Shown: positions 6,924-14,323 of the stretch, piece after piece
How the letters are laid out: each line of letters starts with the position of its first letter
How positions within the stretch are numbered: position 1 is the stretch's first letter
Assembly: GCA_964429695.1 (NCBI GenBank)
Contig: CAYSCS010000034.1
Coordinates: 1 to 16,566, forward strand
Origin: CAYSCS01 sp964429695
GTDB lineage: Bacteria; Acidobacteriota; Aminicenantia; Aminicenantales; Aminicenantaceae
DNA length: 16,566 nt
Direction: 5' to 3'
Translations under genes and position numbers: made by a program
The notes under the pieces: model-generated
Told to the model about the DNA's origin: nothing
Seen by the model: only the letters and a program-made list of their open reading frames with translations
The model's database searches: none

Positions 6924-8426
6924 TCATTTTCCTCCTATGCGCCATGAGCCGAGGCTCTTCCAGGGTGAGAAGGATTCCTTTTTGGCGCTCATAAACCTAT
7001 CGCGGGAAGTCTGGGTTTCAAGGCTTGTAAAAGCTGCTGCAAGCAAAGCCAGAGTAAGGTTTTCATCTGATTTTCTTCCTTCCCATTCTGAAAAGTAGCG
7101 CTCGATGAAGGCTGTCGTCGTCTTTCCTGCTCGAAATTGTGGGTGACTGATGACATCTTTCAAGAAATCTATGGTTGTCTTTATGCCCAGGATAACATAA
7201 TCATTCAAGGCATTAATCATCCTCTGGCAAGCCATCTCTCTTGTCTCTGCCCAAACAATCAGCTTGGCAAGAATGGGATCATAGTAAATGGGAACCTCCC
7301 AGCCTGAATAAACTCCACAATCATGACGGACTCCTGGTCCTCGAGGCTCTTTAAGGAAAATTATTTTGCCTGAAGAAGGGAGGAATTTTTTAGCCGGATC
7401 TTCTGCATATATCCGACATTCGAGGGAATGACCTTTCTGAGTTATATCTTCCTGGCTAAACCTGAGCTTCTCGCCCGCGGCGATTCTTATTTGCTGGTGA
7501 ACAATATCGATCCCTGTAACAAGCTCAGTCACAGGATGTTCTACTTGAAGCCGAGCGTTTACTTCGAGGAAATAAAATTTTTTATCTTTATCCAGGAGAA
7601 ATTCCACAGTGCCTGCATTGTTGTAGCCAGAGATTTGAATCACTTTTTTAGCAGTTTCTCCCATTTTATGACGAAGTTCAGGGTTGAGGGCAAGGGAAGG
7701 TGTTTCCTCGACTATTTTCTGATGTCTTCTTTGAATGGAGCATTCTCTCTCGAAGAGGTGGACTATGTTCCCGTAATTATCCGCAAGCACCTGAAACTCT
7801 ACGTGACGGGGTTCTTCTATGTATTTCTCGAGATATACAGATTCATCTCCGAACGCAGATTTTGCCTCTCTCATTCCCGCCTCAACAGAACTCCTCAACT
7901 CCGCCTCTTCCCAAACTATCCTCATTCCCTTCCCCCCTCCTCCAGCGGAGGCTTTAATCATCAGCGGATAACCGATTTTTTGAGCCTCTTCATCAAATTC
8001 TGAGATTTCCTTGGGAATCCTCTTCATCCCAGGAATGATAGGAATTCCTGCCTTTTCCATAGTCTGACGCGACCGAACCTTGTCTCCTACAAGCTCAAGA
8101 GCCCTTGAATTCGGACCTATGAAGACAATCTTTTCTCTCTCACATAAGCGAGCAAACTCTGGATTTTCGGCAAGAAACCCGTATCCTGGATGGATGGCTT
8201 CGGCACTGCTTTGATGAGCAGCACGAATTATATTTTCCATGTTGAGGTAGCTTTCGATGGCGGGTGCCGGACCAATCAACACAGCCTCATCTGCCAACTG
8301 AACATGAAGACTCTTCCTGTCTGCTTCTGAATAAACCGCAACCGTCCGGATTCCAAGCTCCTGGCAAGCTTTGATGATTCTTACCGCTATCTCACCTCGA
8401 TTTGAAATCAATATTTTCTTAAACAT
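6924..8426 (-). CDS. mccA: Biotin carboxylase subunit, probably of 3-methylcrotonyl-CoA carboxylase
   Basis: This cytoplasmic enzyme carboxylates biotin using ATP and bicarbonate. Its 500 residues hold the N-terminal biotin carboxylase domain (ISNRGEIAVRI, 7-17), the ATP-grasp domain with the glycine loop KASAGGGGKGM (158-168), HQKIVEE (235-241), and the metal/catalytic segment E288-V-N290-A-R292-L-Q-V-E296-H, then the C-terminal domain (ECRIYAED). About 50 extra residues end SPWKSLGSWRIGGK, the start of the BT helix region seen in MCC/PCC alpha subunits. The biotinyl domain is absent and encoded by the next gene. Assignment to methylcrotonyl-CoA and not propionyl- or acetyl-CoA rests on the MccB- and LiuC-like neighbours. 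The biotin carboxylase call is firm, the substrate less so. An 89-base gap separates it from the hydratase gene, with GAAGAGAG before its ATG. Confidence 0.88.
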   Translation of the reverse strand: MFKKILISNRGEIAVRIIKACQELGIRTVAVYSEADRKSLHVQLADEAVLIGPAPAIESYLNMENIIRAAHQSSAEAIHPGYGFLAENPEFARLCEREKIVFIGPNSRALELVGDKVRSRQTMEKAGIPIIPGMKRIPKEISEFDEEAQKIGYPLMIKASAGGGGKGMRIVWEEAELRSSVEAGMREAKSAFGDESVYLEKYIEEPRHVEFQVLADNYGNIVHLFERECSIQRRHQKIVEETPSLALNPELRHKMGETAKKVIQISGYNNAGTVEFLLDKDKKFYFLEVNARLQVEHPVTELVTGIDIVHQQIRIAAGEKLRFSQEDITQKGHSLECRIYAEDPAKKFLPSSGKIIFLKEPRGPGVRHDCGVYSGWEVPIYYDPILAKLIVWAETREMACQRMINALNDYVILGIKTTIDFLKDVISHPQFRAGKTTTAFIERYFSEWEGRKSDENLTLALLAAAFTSLETQTSRDRFMSAKKESFSPWKSLGSWRIGGK

Positions 8427-8515
8427 GAGTCTCTCTTCTGAGTTTGAGTAAAGAAACTTCTTTAAAGATTTTCTCCCCTAATTTTTTCTATCTCCAGGTA
8501 CTCATTCCTCTTTTT

Positions 8516-9328
8516 TTACACTCCTTCTCTTCTCCTCCCTCTGACCCAGTTAGGTTTTCTCTTTTCCAGAAAAGCAGCCATTCCTTCCTGCCCTTCCTCG
8601 CTTACCCTCAGGCGGGCAATCATCTCCGCGGTATATTTTTTCACTTCCTCAAAGCTCATTCTGGGGACTCTTTGAATTAACTCCTTACAACTTGCCACAG
8701 CCTCTGGACCCGAACTCAATAGACTCTCCACAAGCTCCTCAACTCTTCTCTCCAGCTTTGAAGGAGGAAAAACCTCATTTACGAGTCCTATCTCCATCGC
8801 TTTTTGGGCAGAGATTCTCTCTCCGGTGAGGAAATATTCCCTTGCTCGAAATTCTCCTATTCTCCTGATCACATAGGGAGATATGGCTGCAGGAACAAGC
8901 CCTATCTTTACTTCGCTCAACCCAAATCTTGCCTCTTCTGAAGCCACGGCAATATCACAGACCGAAAGAAAACCAGTTCCCCCGCCTATGGCGGTTCCAT
9001 TCACCATGGCTACAGTTGGCTTGGGAAGCATATATATCTGATGAAGAACCTCTGCCAGAGCCAATGATTCTTCAAGGTTCTGGTCAAAGGAAAAGTTGAT
9101 GATTTCTCTCATCCAGTTTATATCGGCCCCTGCGCAAAAAGACTTACCCGCTCCAGTAAGGATCGCCACCCTCACTTTCCCATCTTCCTTTATCCTCTTG
9201 AATGCCCGGGAAAGCTCATCAATCATCTCTGAATTGAAGGCATTATGAACCTCAGGACGGTTGAGAGTTACCCTAACAACTTCTTCTTTCTTCTCGAAGG
9301 TTATGGTTTTGAATCCATCTTTTTCCAT
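8516..9328 (-). CDS. liuC: Enoyl-CoA hydratase family protein, probably 3-methylglutaconyl-CoA hydratase (LiuC type)
   Basis: The predicted reaction is reversible hydration of 3-methylglutaconyl-CoA to HMG-CoA. The 270-residue crotonase-fold protein has the oxyanion-hole segment FCAGADINWM (64-73), NGTAIGGGTGF (110-120), and FGLSEVKIGLVPAAISPYV (135-153), with E139 as the retained catalytic glutamate. The second glutamate of ordinary enoyl-CoA hydratases (Glu144 of the rat enzyme) is G119 here. LiuC-type proteins also lack it, as I recall, and the S-E-V-x-I-G-L-x-P-A-x-I-S-P-x-V block and an A-F-L-E-K-R-K-P-x-W ending are typical of that group. It starts one base after the TAA of the carboxyltransferase gene (TAAGATG), showing tight coupling. 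Ordinary short-chain enoyl-CoA hydratase is the alternative, but the neighbours favour LiuC. Confidence 0.82.
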   Translation of the reverse strand: MEKDGFKTITFEKKEEVVRVTLNRPEVHNAFNSEMIDELSRAFKRIKEDGKVRVAILTGAGKSFCAGADINWMREIINFSFDQNLEESLALAEVLHQIYMLPKPTVAMVNGTAIGGGTGFLSVCDIAVASEEARFGLSEVKIGLVPAAISPYVIRRIGEFRAREYFLTGERISAQKAMEIGLVNEVFPPSKLERRVEELVESLLSSGPEAVASCKELIQRVPRMSFEEVKKYTAEMIARLRVSEEGQEGMAAFLEKRKPNWVRGRRREGV

Positions 9329-9329
9329 C

Positions 9330-10937
9330 TTACATCCTGAAAATCCCTACCTTGTAATCGGGAATAGGAGCATTCAGGCTCATAGAAATCCCCAATGCGA
9401 GTGCTTCTCTTGTCTCAAGAGGGTCAAGAATCCCATCGTCCCAGATGCGGGCGGTGCTGAAATAAGGACTTGCCTCATATTCATATTTCTCAAGAATTGG
9501 CTTTCTCATCTTTTCTATTTCTTCTTCGCTCAGTTCTTTTCCCTGTTCTCTGAGCCTTTTCACTTTGACCGTTACCAGCACGTTCGCAGCCTGTTCCCCT
9601 CCCATGACGCTGATTCGAGCACATGGCCACATCCAGAGCAGTCTCGGCTCGTAGCCTCTTCCGCACATGGCATAATTACCCGCACCGTAAGATCCACCGA
9701 TGATCACGGTGAATTTCGGCACATCGGCATTCGCCACTGCATGCACCATTTTTGCCCCATCCTTGGCTATCCCTCCATGTTCATACTGTTTTCCCACAAT
9801 GAATCCTGTAATGTTCTGAAGGAAGATAAGGGGGATTTTTCTCATCGCACAAAGGGTAACAAAATGAGCTCCCTTGACTGAACTCTCGGAAAAGAGAACT
9901 CCGTTATTTGCGAGGATTCCCACCGGATACCCCATTATCCTCGCGAATCCGCAGACAAGGGTCTGTCCATAAAGCTCTTTGAACTCCTGAAAACGGCTTC
10001 CATCGACCACTCGGGCGATTATTTCCCTCATATCAAATGGCTTTCTTAAGTCCTTAGGGACTATTCCATACAGTTCTTCAGGGTCATAGTAGGGGTCTTC
10101 AGGTTCTGCCACATCAAGCAGGAACTTCTGAGGAGCGTCAAGGGTTTCCACTATGTTTCTGCATATTTCAAGGGCATGCTCATCGTTGAGCGCATAATAA
10201 TCGGAGACTCCAGAAATGCGGCAATGAACATCAGCACCTCCAAGTTCTTCGTCGGTAACCTCCTCTCCAGTTGCAGCCTTAACAAGAGGCGGTCCTCCGA
10301 TAAAGATCGTCCCCTGCTGTCTGACGATTACCGTTTCATCGCTCATAGCCGGAACATATGCTCCTCCAGCTGTGCAGGAGCCCATGACCACGGATATCTG
10401 AGGAATTCCGAGAGCAGAAAGCCTTGCTTGATTGTAGAAAATTCTCCCGAAATGTTCTTTATCAGGAAAAGTCCCGCTTTGAAGGGGAAGAAAGATTCCC
10501 CCTGAGTCAACGAGATAAATACAGGGAAGCCGATTCTTGAGAGCAATTTCTTGAGCCCTGATATGTTTTTTGATAGTCATGGGGTAATAAGTTCCACCCT
10601 TGACAGTGGCATCATTGGCTACAACCAGAACTTCACGACCGTGAATGACCCCAACTCCGGTAATGATTCCCGCAGATGGGGCTTCGTTATCATAGAGATC
10701 CCAAGCAGCCAGTGGTGAAAACTCCAGAAAAGGAGTATTTTTGTCAAAAAGCCTTTCTATCCTTTCTCTTACCAGAAGCTTTCCCCGGCTTTTATGCAAC
10801 TGCCTGTATTTCTCTGGACCTCCCTTCTGGACCTGGGCAAGCCTTTCCTTGTACTCTGAGACAAGCCTCTTGTGATGTTCGTAATTCTCTTTATATTCCT
10901 GGCTATGAGTGTCGAGTTTGCTCTCTATTCGATACAT
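9330..10937 (-). CDS. mccB: Carboxyltransferase (beta) subunit of 3-methylcrotonyl-CoA carboxylase
   Basis: It moves the carboxyl group between biotin and the gamma carbon of 3-methylcrotonyl-CoA, giving 3-methylglutaconyl-CoA; the reaction is reversible in principle. The 535-residue protein contains both crotonase-like halves. The N half has NDATVKGGTYYPMT (108-121), YLVDSGG (141-147), HFGRIFYNQARLSALGIPQ (162-180), MGSCTAGGAYVPAMSDE (185-201) and GPPLVKAATGEEV (215-227). The C half has IIGGSYGAGNYAMCGRGYEP (about 412-431) and WPCARISVMGGEQAA. The KGGTYYPMT and GNYxMCGR stretches are typical of MCC beta and differ from propionyl-CoA carboxylase beta, which is why this substrate is preferred; geranyl-CoA carboxylase is a less likely alternative. 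GGAG lies 8 bases before the ATG. It is in the middle of the operon, 89 bases after the DUF35 gene. Confidence 0.87.
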   Translation of the reverse strand: MYRIESKLDTHSQEYKENYEHHKRLVSEYKERLAQVQKGGPEKYRQLHKSRGKLLVRERIERLFDKNTPFLEFSPLAAWDLYDNEAPSAGIITGVGVIHGREVLVVANDATVKGGTYYPMTIKKHIRAQEIALKNRLPCIYLVDSGGIFLPLQSGTFPDKEHFGRIFYNQARLSALGIPQISVVMGSCTAGGAYVPAMSDETVIVRQQGTIFIGGPPLVKAATGEEVTDEELGGADVHCRISGVSDYYALNDEHALEICRNIVETLDAPQKFLLDVAEPEDPYYDPEELYGIVPKDLRKPFDMREIIARVVDGSRFQEFKELYGQTLVCGFARIMGYPVGILANNGVLFSESSVKGAHFVTLCAMRKIPLIFLQNITGFIVGKQYEHGGIAKDGAKMVHAVANADVPKFTVIIGGSYGAGNYAMCGRGYEPRLLWMWPCARISVMGGEQAANVLVTVKVKRLREQGKELSEEEIEKMRKPILEKYEYEASPYFSTARIWDDGILDPLETREALALGISMSLNAPIPDYKVGIFRM

Positions 10938-11026
10938 GTCCCTCTCTCCATGAACCCTGATTATCTTTTCATTTAATTATATGACAGAAATTGAGGAAGC
11001 ACCAGGAATCGAGGAGAAAAGTAGTT

Positions 11027-11419
11027 TCACTCAGGCACGAATTTATATCCGTAACAGATTATCCCAGATTCTCCATGCTGGAAGATCTTTCTAAACTCTA
11101 TCCTTACCCTCTTTCCAATCTTCAACTCATCGAAATCACAGTCGACAATTTGCCCAGTGAGCTTCACTCCATCATCCAGCTCAACGATTCCCACGGCATA
11201 AGGAGCCTGGTCAGAGAATTGATGAGGGGGAACTCTGATGATGGTATAAGAAATCACTTTTCCCGCCTCTGCCAATCGGGTAAATTCCAGCTCTCTCTTC
11301 TTGCATTGGGGACAAAGGAGACGGGGAGGAAAGAAAATTAAGCCACAGTCAGGACATTTATTTGCCTCAAGCCTGTATCTCTGAGGAATCTCTCTCCAGT
11401 ATCTGGATGGTGTGGACAT
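11027..11419 (-). CDS. DUF35 zinc-ribbon/OB-fold protein, thiolase-HMG-CoA synthase partner
   Basis: This 130-residue protein has a rubredoxin-like zinc ribbon (C22-x2-C25 and C36-x2-C39) followed by an OB-fold (about 45-128, GKVISYTIIRVPPHQFSDQ to CYGYKFVPE). In archaea the homologous protein bridges acetoacetyl-CoA thiolase and HMG-CoA synthase and lends a shared CoA-binding site so that acetoacetyl-CoA is channelled. Here it lies directly after genes for both partners, in the same order and orientation, so the same scaffold role is likely. GGAGGG precedes the ATG by 4 to 5 bases. It has no expected enzymatic activity of its own. The DUF35 family call is firm; the complex is inferred from context. 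Confidence 0.87.
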   Translation of the reverse strand: MSTPSRYWREIPQRYRLEANKCPDCGLIFFPPRLLCPQCKKRELEFTRLAEAGKVISYTIIRVPPHQFSDQAPYAVGIVELDDGVKLTGQIVDCDFDELKIGKRVRIEFRKIFQHGESGIICYGYKFVPE

Positions 11420-11433
11420 TTTTCCCTCCTTTC

Positions 11434-12588
11434 CTATTCTCTTTCAAAAATGTGGACCACACTGCTTCCGCCGCTCCCTCCCATGTTCTGAGTCATTCCT
11501 ATTCGAGCATTTTTCACCTGTCTCTCTCCCGCTTCTTCTCTGAGCTGTTTCACAACCTCAACCACCTGAGCCACTCCTGTTGCTCCCACAGGGTGACCTT
11601 TGGCCTTGAGGCCTCCGCTTGTATTGACAGGAATTTTCCCCTCTAAAGAAGTGTATCCTTCCTCAACAGCTCTACCTCCTTTTCCCCTCTCTACAAGGCC
11701 GAGCGCCTCAAGCACACATATCTCCGCAATGGTGAAGCAATCGTGGACCTCGACAAAGTCGATATCTTCTGGCTTTTTATCTGCCATGGCATATGCCCTC
11801 CGAGCAGCTTCATAGGTGGATTGAATCCAGGTTAGATCTCTCCTCGAGTTTAAAGCGATTGTGTCTGTAGCATGACCGGAACCGATTATCTTAATCACCG
11901 GCTTCTTCATCTTCCGGGCAAGCTCCAAAGGGCAGAGAATAGCAGCTGCTGCTCCATCTGTGATAGGGGAGCAATCAAGCACCCTGAGCGGATCAGCAAC
12001 AAGAACTGAATTAAGAACATCCTCAACTGTAATTTTCATGGGAAATTGAGCCAATGGGTTTTTTGAGCCATTGTTGTGATTCTTGACTGCCACCATGGCT
12101 AGTTGTTCCCTTGTTGTCCCATATTTTTCCATATGAGCCCTTGCTATTAAAGCATAGAGACCGGGGAAAGTTATCCCATGATACCCTTCATATTCCTGGT
12201 CAGCAGCCGTTCCAAGGGCATAGGTTGCTTCATACCCGCTGAGGTCGGTCATCTTCTCCACTCCACCCACAAGGACGATATCACTCAACCCAGAAGCAAC
12301 TTCGATGAATCCTGCTCTTAAAGCAAGCCCTCCCGAAGCACAAGCTGATTCAATCCTTGTAGCCGGGACTGGAATCTGACCGAGATAATCAGCCAAGAGC
12401 GAGGCGATATGCTCCTGACCGACAAATAGCCCGGAAGACATAGAGCCAACATAAATTGAATCAAGATGGTCAACTCCAGCATCATCCATAGCCAGAAGAG
12501 CGGTCTCCACAAAGATTGTGCGCAGAGACTTCTCCCAGAGCTCTCCCCATTTGGTCATCCCAACTCCGATGATAGCAACCTCTCTCAT
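11434..12588 (-). CDS. Thiolase (acetyl-CoA C-acetyltransferase, archaeal/SCP-x type)
   Basis: The predicted reaction is condensation of two acetyl-CoA to acetoacetyl-CoA, or the reverse cleavage. The protein of about 384 residues has the nucleophile in ESACASGG (Cys near 83), HDCFTIAE (near 282-289) and GGLKAKGHPVGATG (His near 332). It lacks the C-x-G-G-G ending of classical biosynthetic thiolases and ends GGSGGSSVVHIFE, as in the archaeal/SCP-x group. That group works with DUF35 partners, and one is encoded next. ATG at 12588 is preferred over the adjacent in-frame ATG at 12591 because AGGAGGG, which overlaps the TAG of the HMG-CoA synthase gene, is then properly spaced. Substrate choice is inferred from the neighbours; a longer-chain 3-ketoacyl-CoA thiolase cannot be excluded. 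Confidence 0.86.
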   Translation of the reverse strand: MREVAIIGVGMTKWGELWEKSLRTIFVETALLAMDDAGVDHLDSIYVGSMSSGLFVGQEHIASLLADYLGQIPVPATRIESACASGGLALRAGFIEVASGLSDIVLVGGVEKMTDLSGYEATYALGTAADQEYEGYHGITFPGLYALIARAHMEKYGTTREQLAMVAVKNHNNGSKNPLAQFPMKITVEDVLNSVLVADPLRVLDCSPITDGAAAAILCPLELARKMKKPVIKIIGSGHATDTIALNSRRDLTWIQSTYEAARRAYAMADKKPEDIDFVEVHDCFTIAEICVLEALGLVERGKGGRAVEEGYTSLEGKIPVNTSGGLKAKGHPVGATGVAQVVEVVKQLREEAGERQVKNARIGMTQNMGGSGGSSVVHIFERE

Positions 12589-12597
12589 CATTCCCTC

Positions 12598-13644
12598 CTA
12601 ATCAGCCATTTTTATCTTCTGACGGAATTTTGCATACACGCCATAATCTATGTATTTCCTATTATTCTCGAGCATGTATCTTGTCCTTGGAGCCAAATCC
12701 CTCACCTCATCAATCCTTTCTGTTACCTCAAATATAAAGGCATCACTCCCTGCACCTGAGCCAAACGAAACTAGAAGAATAACATCTCCTGGTTTTGAAA
12801 TATCAAAAGTTGCCGTCAAGCCCATCGGCGATGAACCAGAATAAGTGTTACCCAGTTTGTTCACCAATAATCCAGGTTCAATCTGTTCTTTTTGGAAACC
12901 GAGCATCTTTCCTACCCTGAGCGGGAATTTTCCGTTTGGCTGATGAAAGATGACGTAGTTAAAATCGGAAGGCTTCATCTTTGCCTTTTTCATGATGCCC
13001 TGAGCTGCGCCTATGATATGCTTGAAATAGGCAGGATCTCCGGTAAAACGACCTCCATGTTGAGGGTAGTATTGATATTCACGACGCCAGAAGTCTGGAG
13101 TATCAGTCATGAATGAGTATGTTTCCAGGACCTTGGCAATGAGCTTCTCTTTACCAAAAATAAAGGCAGCTGCTCCGGCTGCAGTCGAATACTCAAGCGC
13201 ATCGCCCGGCGCTCCCTGGGAAGTATCGGCCCCTATAGCCAATCCATACTTGATATCACCGGCCTTGACCAGGTTAAGAGCCACATACATACCCTCTGTG
13301 CCTGCCTTACATGCAAATTCAAAATCTGCAGTGTGGACTTCGGGAGTGGCACCCAGAGCCTCTGCCACCACTGTACCGCTCGGTTTGACAGCATAAGGAT
13401 GGGACTCAGAGCCAACGTAGACTGCACCAATCTCTTTAGGGTCGATCATGGCTCTTTTCAAGGCATTCTTTGCTGCCTCAACTGACATGGTGATAGTATC
13501 CTGGTCAGGAGCAGGAACAGACTTTTCTTCAAGCATCAATCCCTTTTTATAACTCAGTGCGTCCGCTCCCCAGATTTTGGCTATCTCTTCTACTTTTATC
13601 CTGTGGCGCGGAATATAGGAACCGTAGCCAACGACACCCACCAT
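12598..13644 (-). CDS. Hydroxymethylglutaryl-CoA synthase, archaeal type
   Basis: The predicted reaction is acetoacetyl-CoA plus acetyl-CoA to HMG-CoA plus CoA, or its reversal. The 348-residue protein begins VGVVGYGSYIPRHRI, as in archaeal HMG-CoA synthases. The three catalytic residues fall where expected: Glu in VGSE80SHPYAVKP, Cys in FAC112KAGTEG, and His in IFH234QPNGKFP. The C-terminal part carries NTYSGSSPMG (266-275) and SFGSGAGSDAF (293-303). The length and the PNGKFP and YAVKPSG stretches match the archaeal subgroup and not the longer eukaryotic/Gram-positive MvaS. It is the first gene of the operon: a strong AGAGGAGGT sits 6 bases before the ATG, after a 316-base spacer with inverted repeats. 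KASIII-like relatives are an alternative, but the full active-site match argues against them. Confidence 0.88.
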   Translation of the reverse strand: MVGVVGYGSYIPRHRIKVEEIAKIWGADALSYKKGLMLEEKSVPAPDQDTITMSVEAAKNALKRAMIDPKEIGAVYVGSESHPYAVKPSGTVVAEALGATPEVHTADFEFACKAGTEGMYVALNLVKAGDIKYGLAIGADTSQGAPGDALEYSTAAGAAAFIFGKEKLIAKVLETYSFMTDTPDFWRREYQYYPQHGGRFTGDPAYFKHIIGAAQGIMKKAKMKPSDFNYVIFHQPNGKFPLRVGKMLGFQKEQIEPGLLVNKLGNTYSGSSPMGLTATFDISKPGDVILLVSFGSGAGSDAFIFEVTERIDEVRDLAPRTRYMLENNRKYIDYGVYAKFRQKIKMAD

Positions 13645-13664
13645 TTTATGACCTCCTCTTCTTG

Positions 13665-13693
13665 AAGTTTAAAATTTAGAAAGACTTAAACTT
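13665..13693. repeat. AAGTTTAA inverted repeat just upstream of the HMG-CoA synthase gene
   Basis: AAGTTTAA (13665-13672) and TTAAACTT (13686-13693) form an 8-bp inverted repeat with 13 bases between. It lies just upstream of the ribosome-binding site of the seven-gene operon, where a repressor could block transcription. The same core recurs at 13816-13831: AAGTTTAAAAT(T/C)TAGA, 15 of 16 bases identical. Because the area is AT-rich, chance cannot be excluded. Confidence 0.35.
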
Positions 13694-13767
13694 AGAATGT
13701 TAGGCAATTGATGAGATGATATGATTGCATATCTTATATTTTCAGTCAAGGAAAAATGCTGGTCTCA

Positions 13768-13782
13768 TCTTGAGGGTCAAGA
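13768..13782. repeat. Palindrome TCTTGA-GGG-TCAAGA in the divergent spacer
   Basis: A perfect 6-bp inverted repeat with a 3-base centre, in the middle of the spacer 13645-13960. It is compact and more GC-rich than its surroundings, which suits a dimeric regulator site. On the minus strand the bases TTGACC, a good -35 match, fall inside it, but no -10 is well spaced from it. Confidence 0.3.
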
Positions 13783-13816
13783 GAAAATAAAAAACATTAC
13801 TCTCTCAGAAGGGATA

Positions 13817-13852
13817 AGTTTAAAATCTAGAGTTTTTTGCTTTCTTTAAACT
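13817..13852. repeat. Second AGTTTAAA inverted repeat in the divergent spacer
   Basis: AGTTTAAA (13817-13824) and TTTAAACT (13845-13852) form an 8-bp inverted repeat with 20 bases between. Its left arm is part of a near-exact direct repeat of the element at 13665-13680. The two pairs could be paired operators for one regulator of the divergent transcripts. No gene was seen in the spacer. Confidence 0.3.
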
Positions 13853-13905
13853 GAAGATTAAAATTTACAAAAATTTTATTTTCGGATATTTTTTTAAGAA
13901 TACGA

Positions 13906-13933
13906 TTTCAAAAGAGAAATTAATTTCTATGAT
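13906..13933 (+). promoter_or_regulatory. Putative promoter for the duplicated-repeat gene and perhaps ilvD
   Basis: TATGAT (13928-13933) matches five of six -10 consensus bases; TTTCAA (13906-13911) is a weak -35 with a 16-base spacer. Transcription would begin near 13940, leaving a short leader holding AGAGGAG before the GTG at 13961. Confidence 0.3.
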
Positions 13934-13960
13934 TTAAATATAAATAAATAAGAGGAGAAA

Positions 13961-14287
13961 GTGAGTCTCACTAGGCAAGACATAATGGAAATAAAGGTAG
14001 ATGGAAAATTAATCCCCCTTAATGATTATGTAAAAAATTTCGTTAGGAATATCATCCTTGGAATTTTGGACTCTCTGAAAGGAATTCCTGAAACGCGCCA
14101 GCAAATTTCACTCAAAATAAACGGAGAAGGAGGTTGCACGCTGAGTGTGCAAGAGAAAAAAATCCCGATTAATAGATTCGTAAGAAATATAGTGGCCAAT
14201 GTGGTTCAAGCAATTGTTTCTTCGCTCAAAGATGTCCCTAAAAATCCAAAAAAAGTTGAAATCTATCTCAATGATTTTCGTGAATAA
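13961..14287 (+). CDS. Small protein of two tandem ~44-residue repeats, unknown function
   Basis: I do not recognise this 108-residue protein. It is an internal duplication: residues 11-54 align with 61-104 without gaps at a fixed offset of 50, with about 15 of 44 positions identical and most others similar. Each copy reads as a beta strand, then K-x-I-P-(L/I)-N, an amphipathic helix (VKNFVRNIILGILDSLK against VRNIVANVVQAIVSSLK), a turn with V/I-P, and a final strand ending in L-x-I-N or I-Y-L-N. There is no signal peptide and no Cys-based metal site, and the helices are too polar to span a membrane. It is likely a small cytoplasmic, possibly oligomeric or ligand-binding protein. The GTG start is preceded by AGAGGAG at short spacing; ATG at codon 9 is an alternative. 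It lies 172 bases before ilvD on the same strand. Confidence 0.75.
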   Translation: MSLTRQDIMEIKVDGKLIPLNDYVKNFVRNIILGILDSLKGIPETRQQISLKINGEGGCTLSVQEKKIPINRFVRNIVANVVQAIVSSLKDVPKNPKKVEIYLNDFRE

Positions 14288-14323
14288 GAGATGAAAATGA
14301 AGTCTTTAAAAAAAACGATAAAA

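Noticed and set aside
6907..6940. Possible sequencing frameshift separating biotin carboxylase from the carrier protein.
   Set aside because: A well-placed AGGAGG and an ATG one base after the stop argue for two real genes.
7428..8003. A long plus-strand open frame of 191 codons opposite the biotin carboxylase gene.
   Set aside because: The opposite frame is a full-length conserved enzyme; the plus frame is low-complexity, has no start signals and matches no family I know.
8449..8464. Inverted repeat TAAAGAA-AC-TTCTTTA between the hydratase and biotin carboxylase genes.
   Set aside because: It is AT-rich, has a two-base centre that cannot form a loop, and has no T run; probably chance, though a processing site cannot be excluded.
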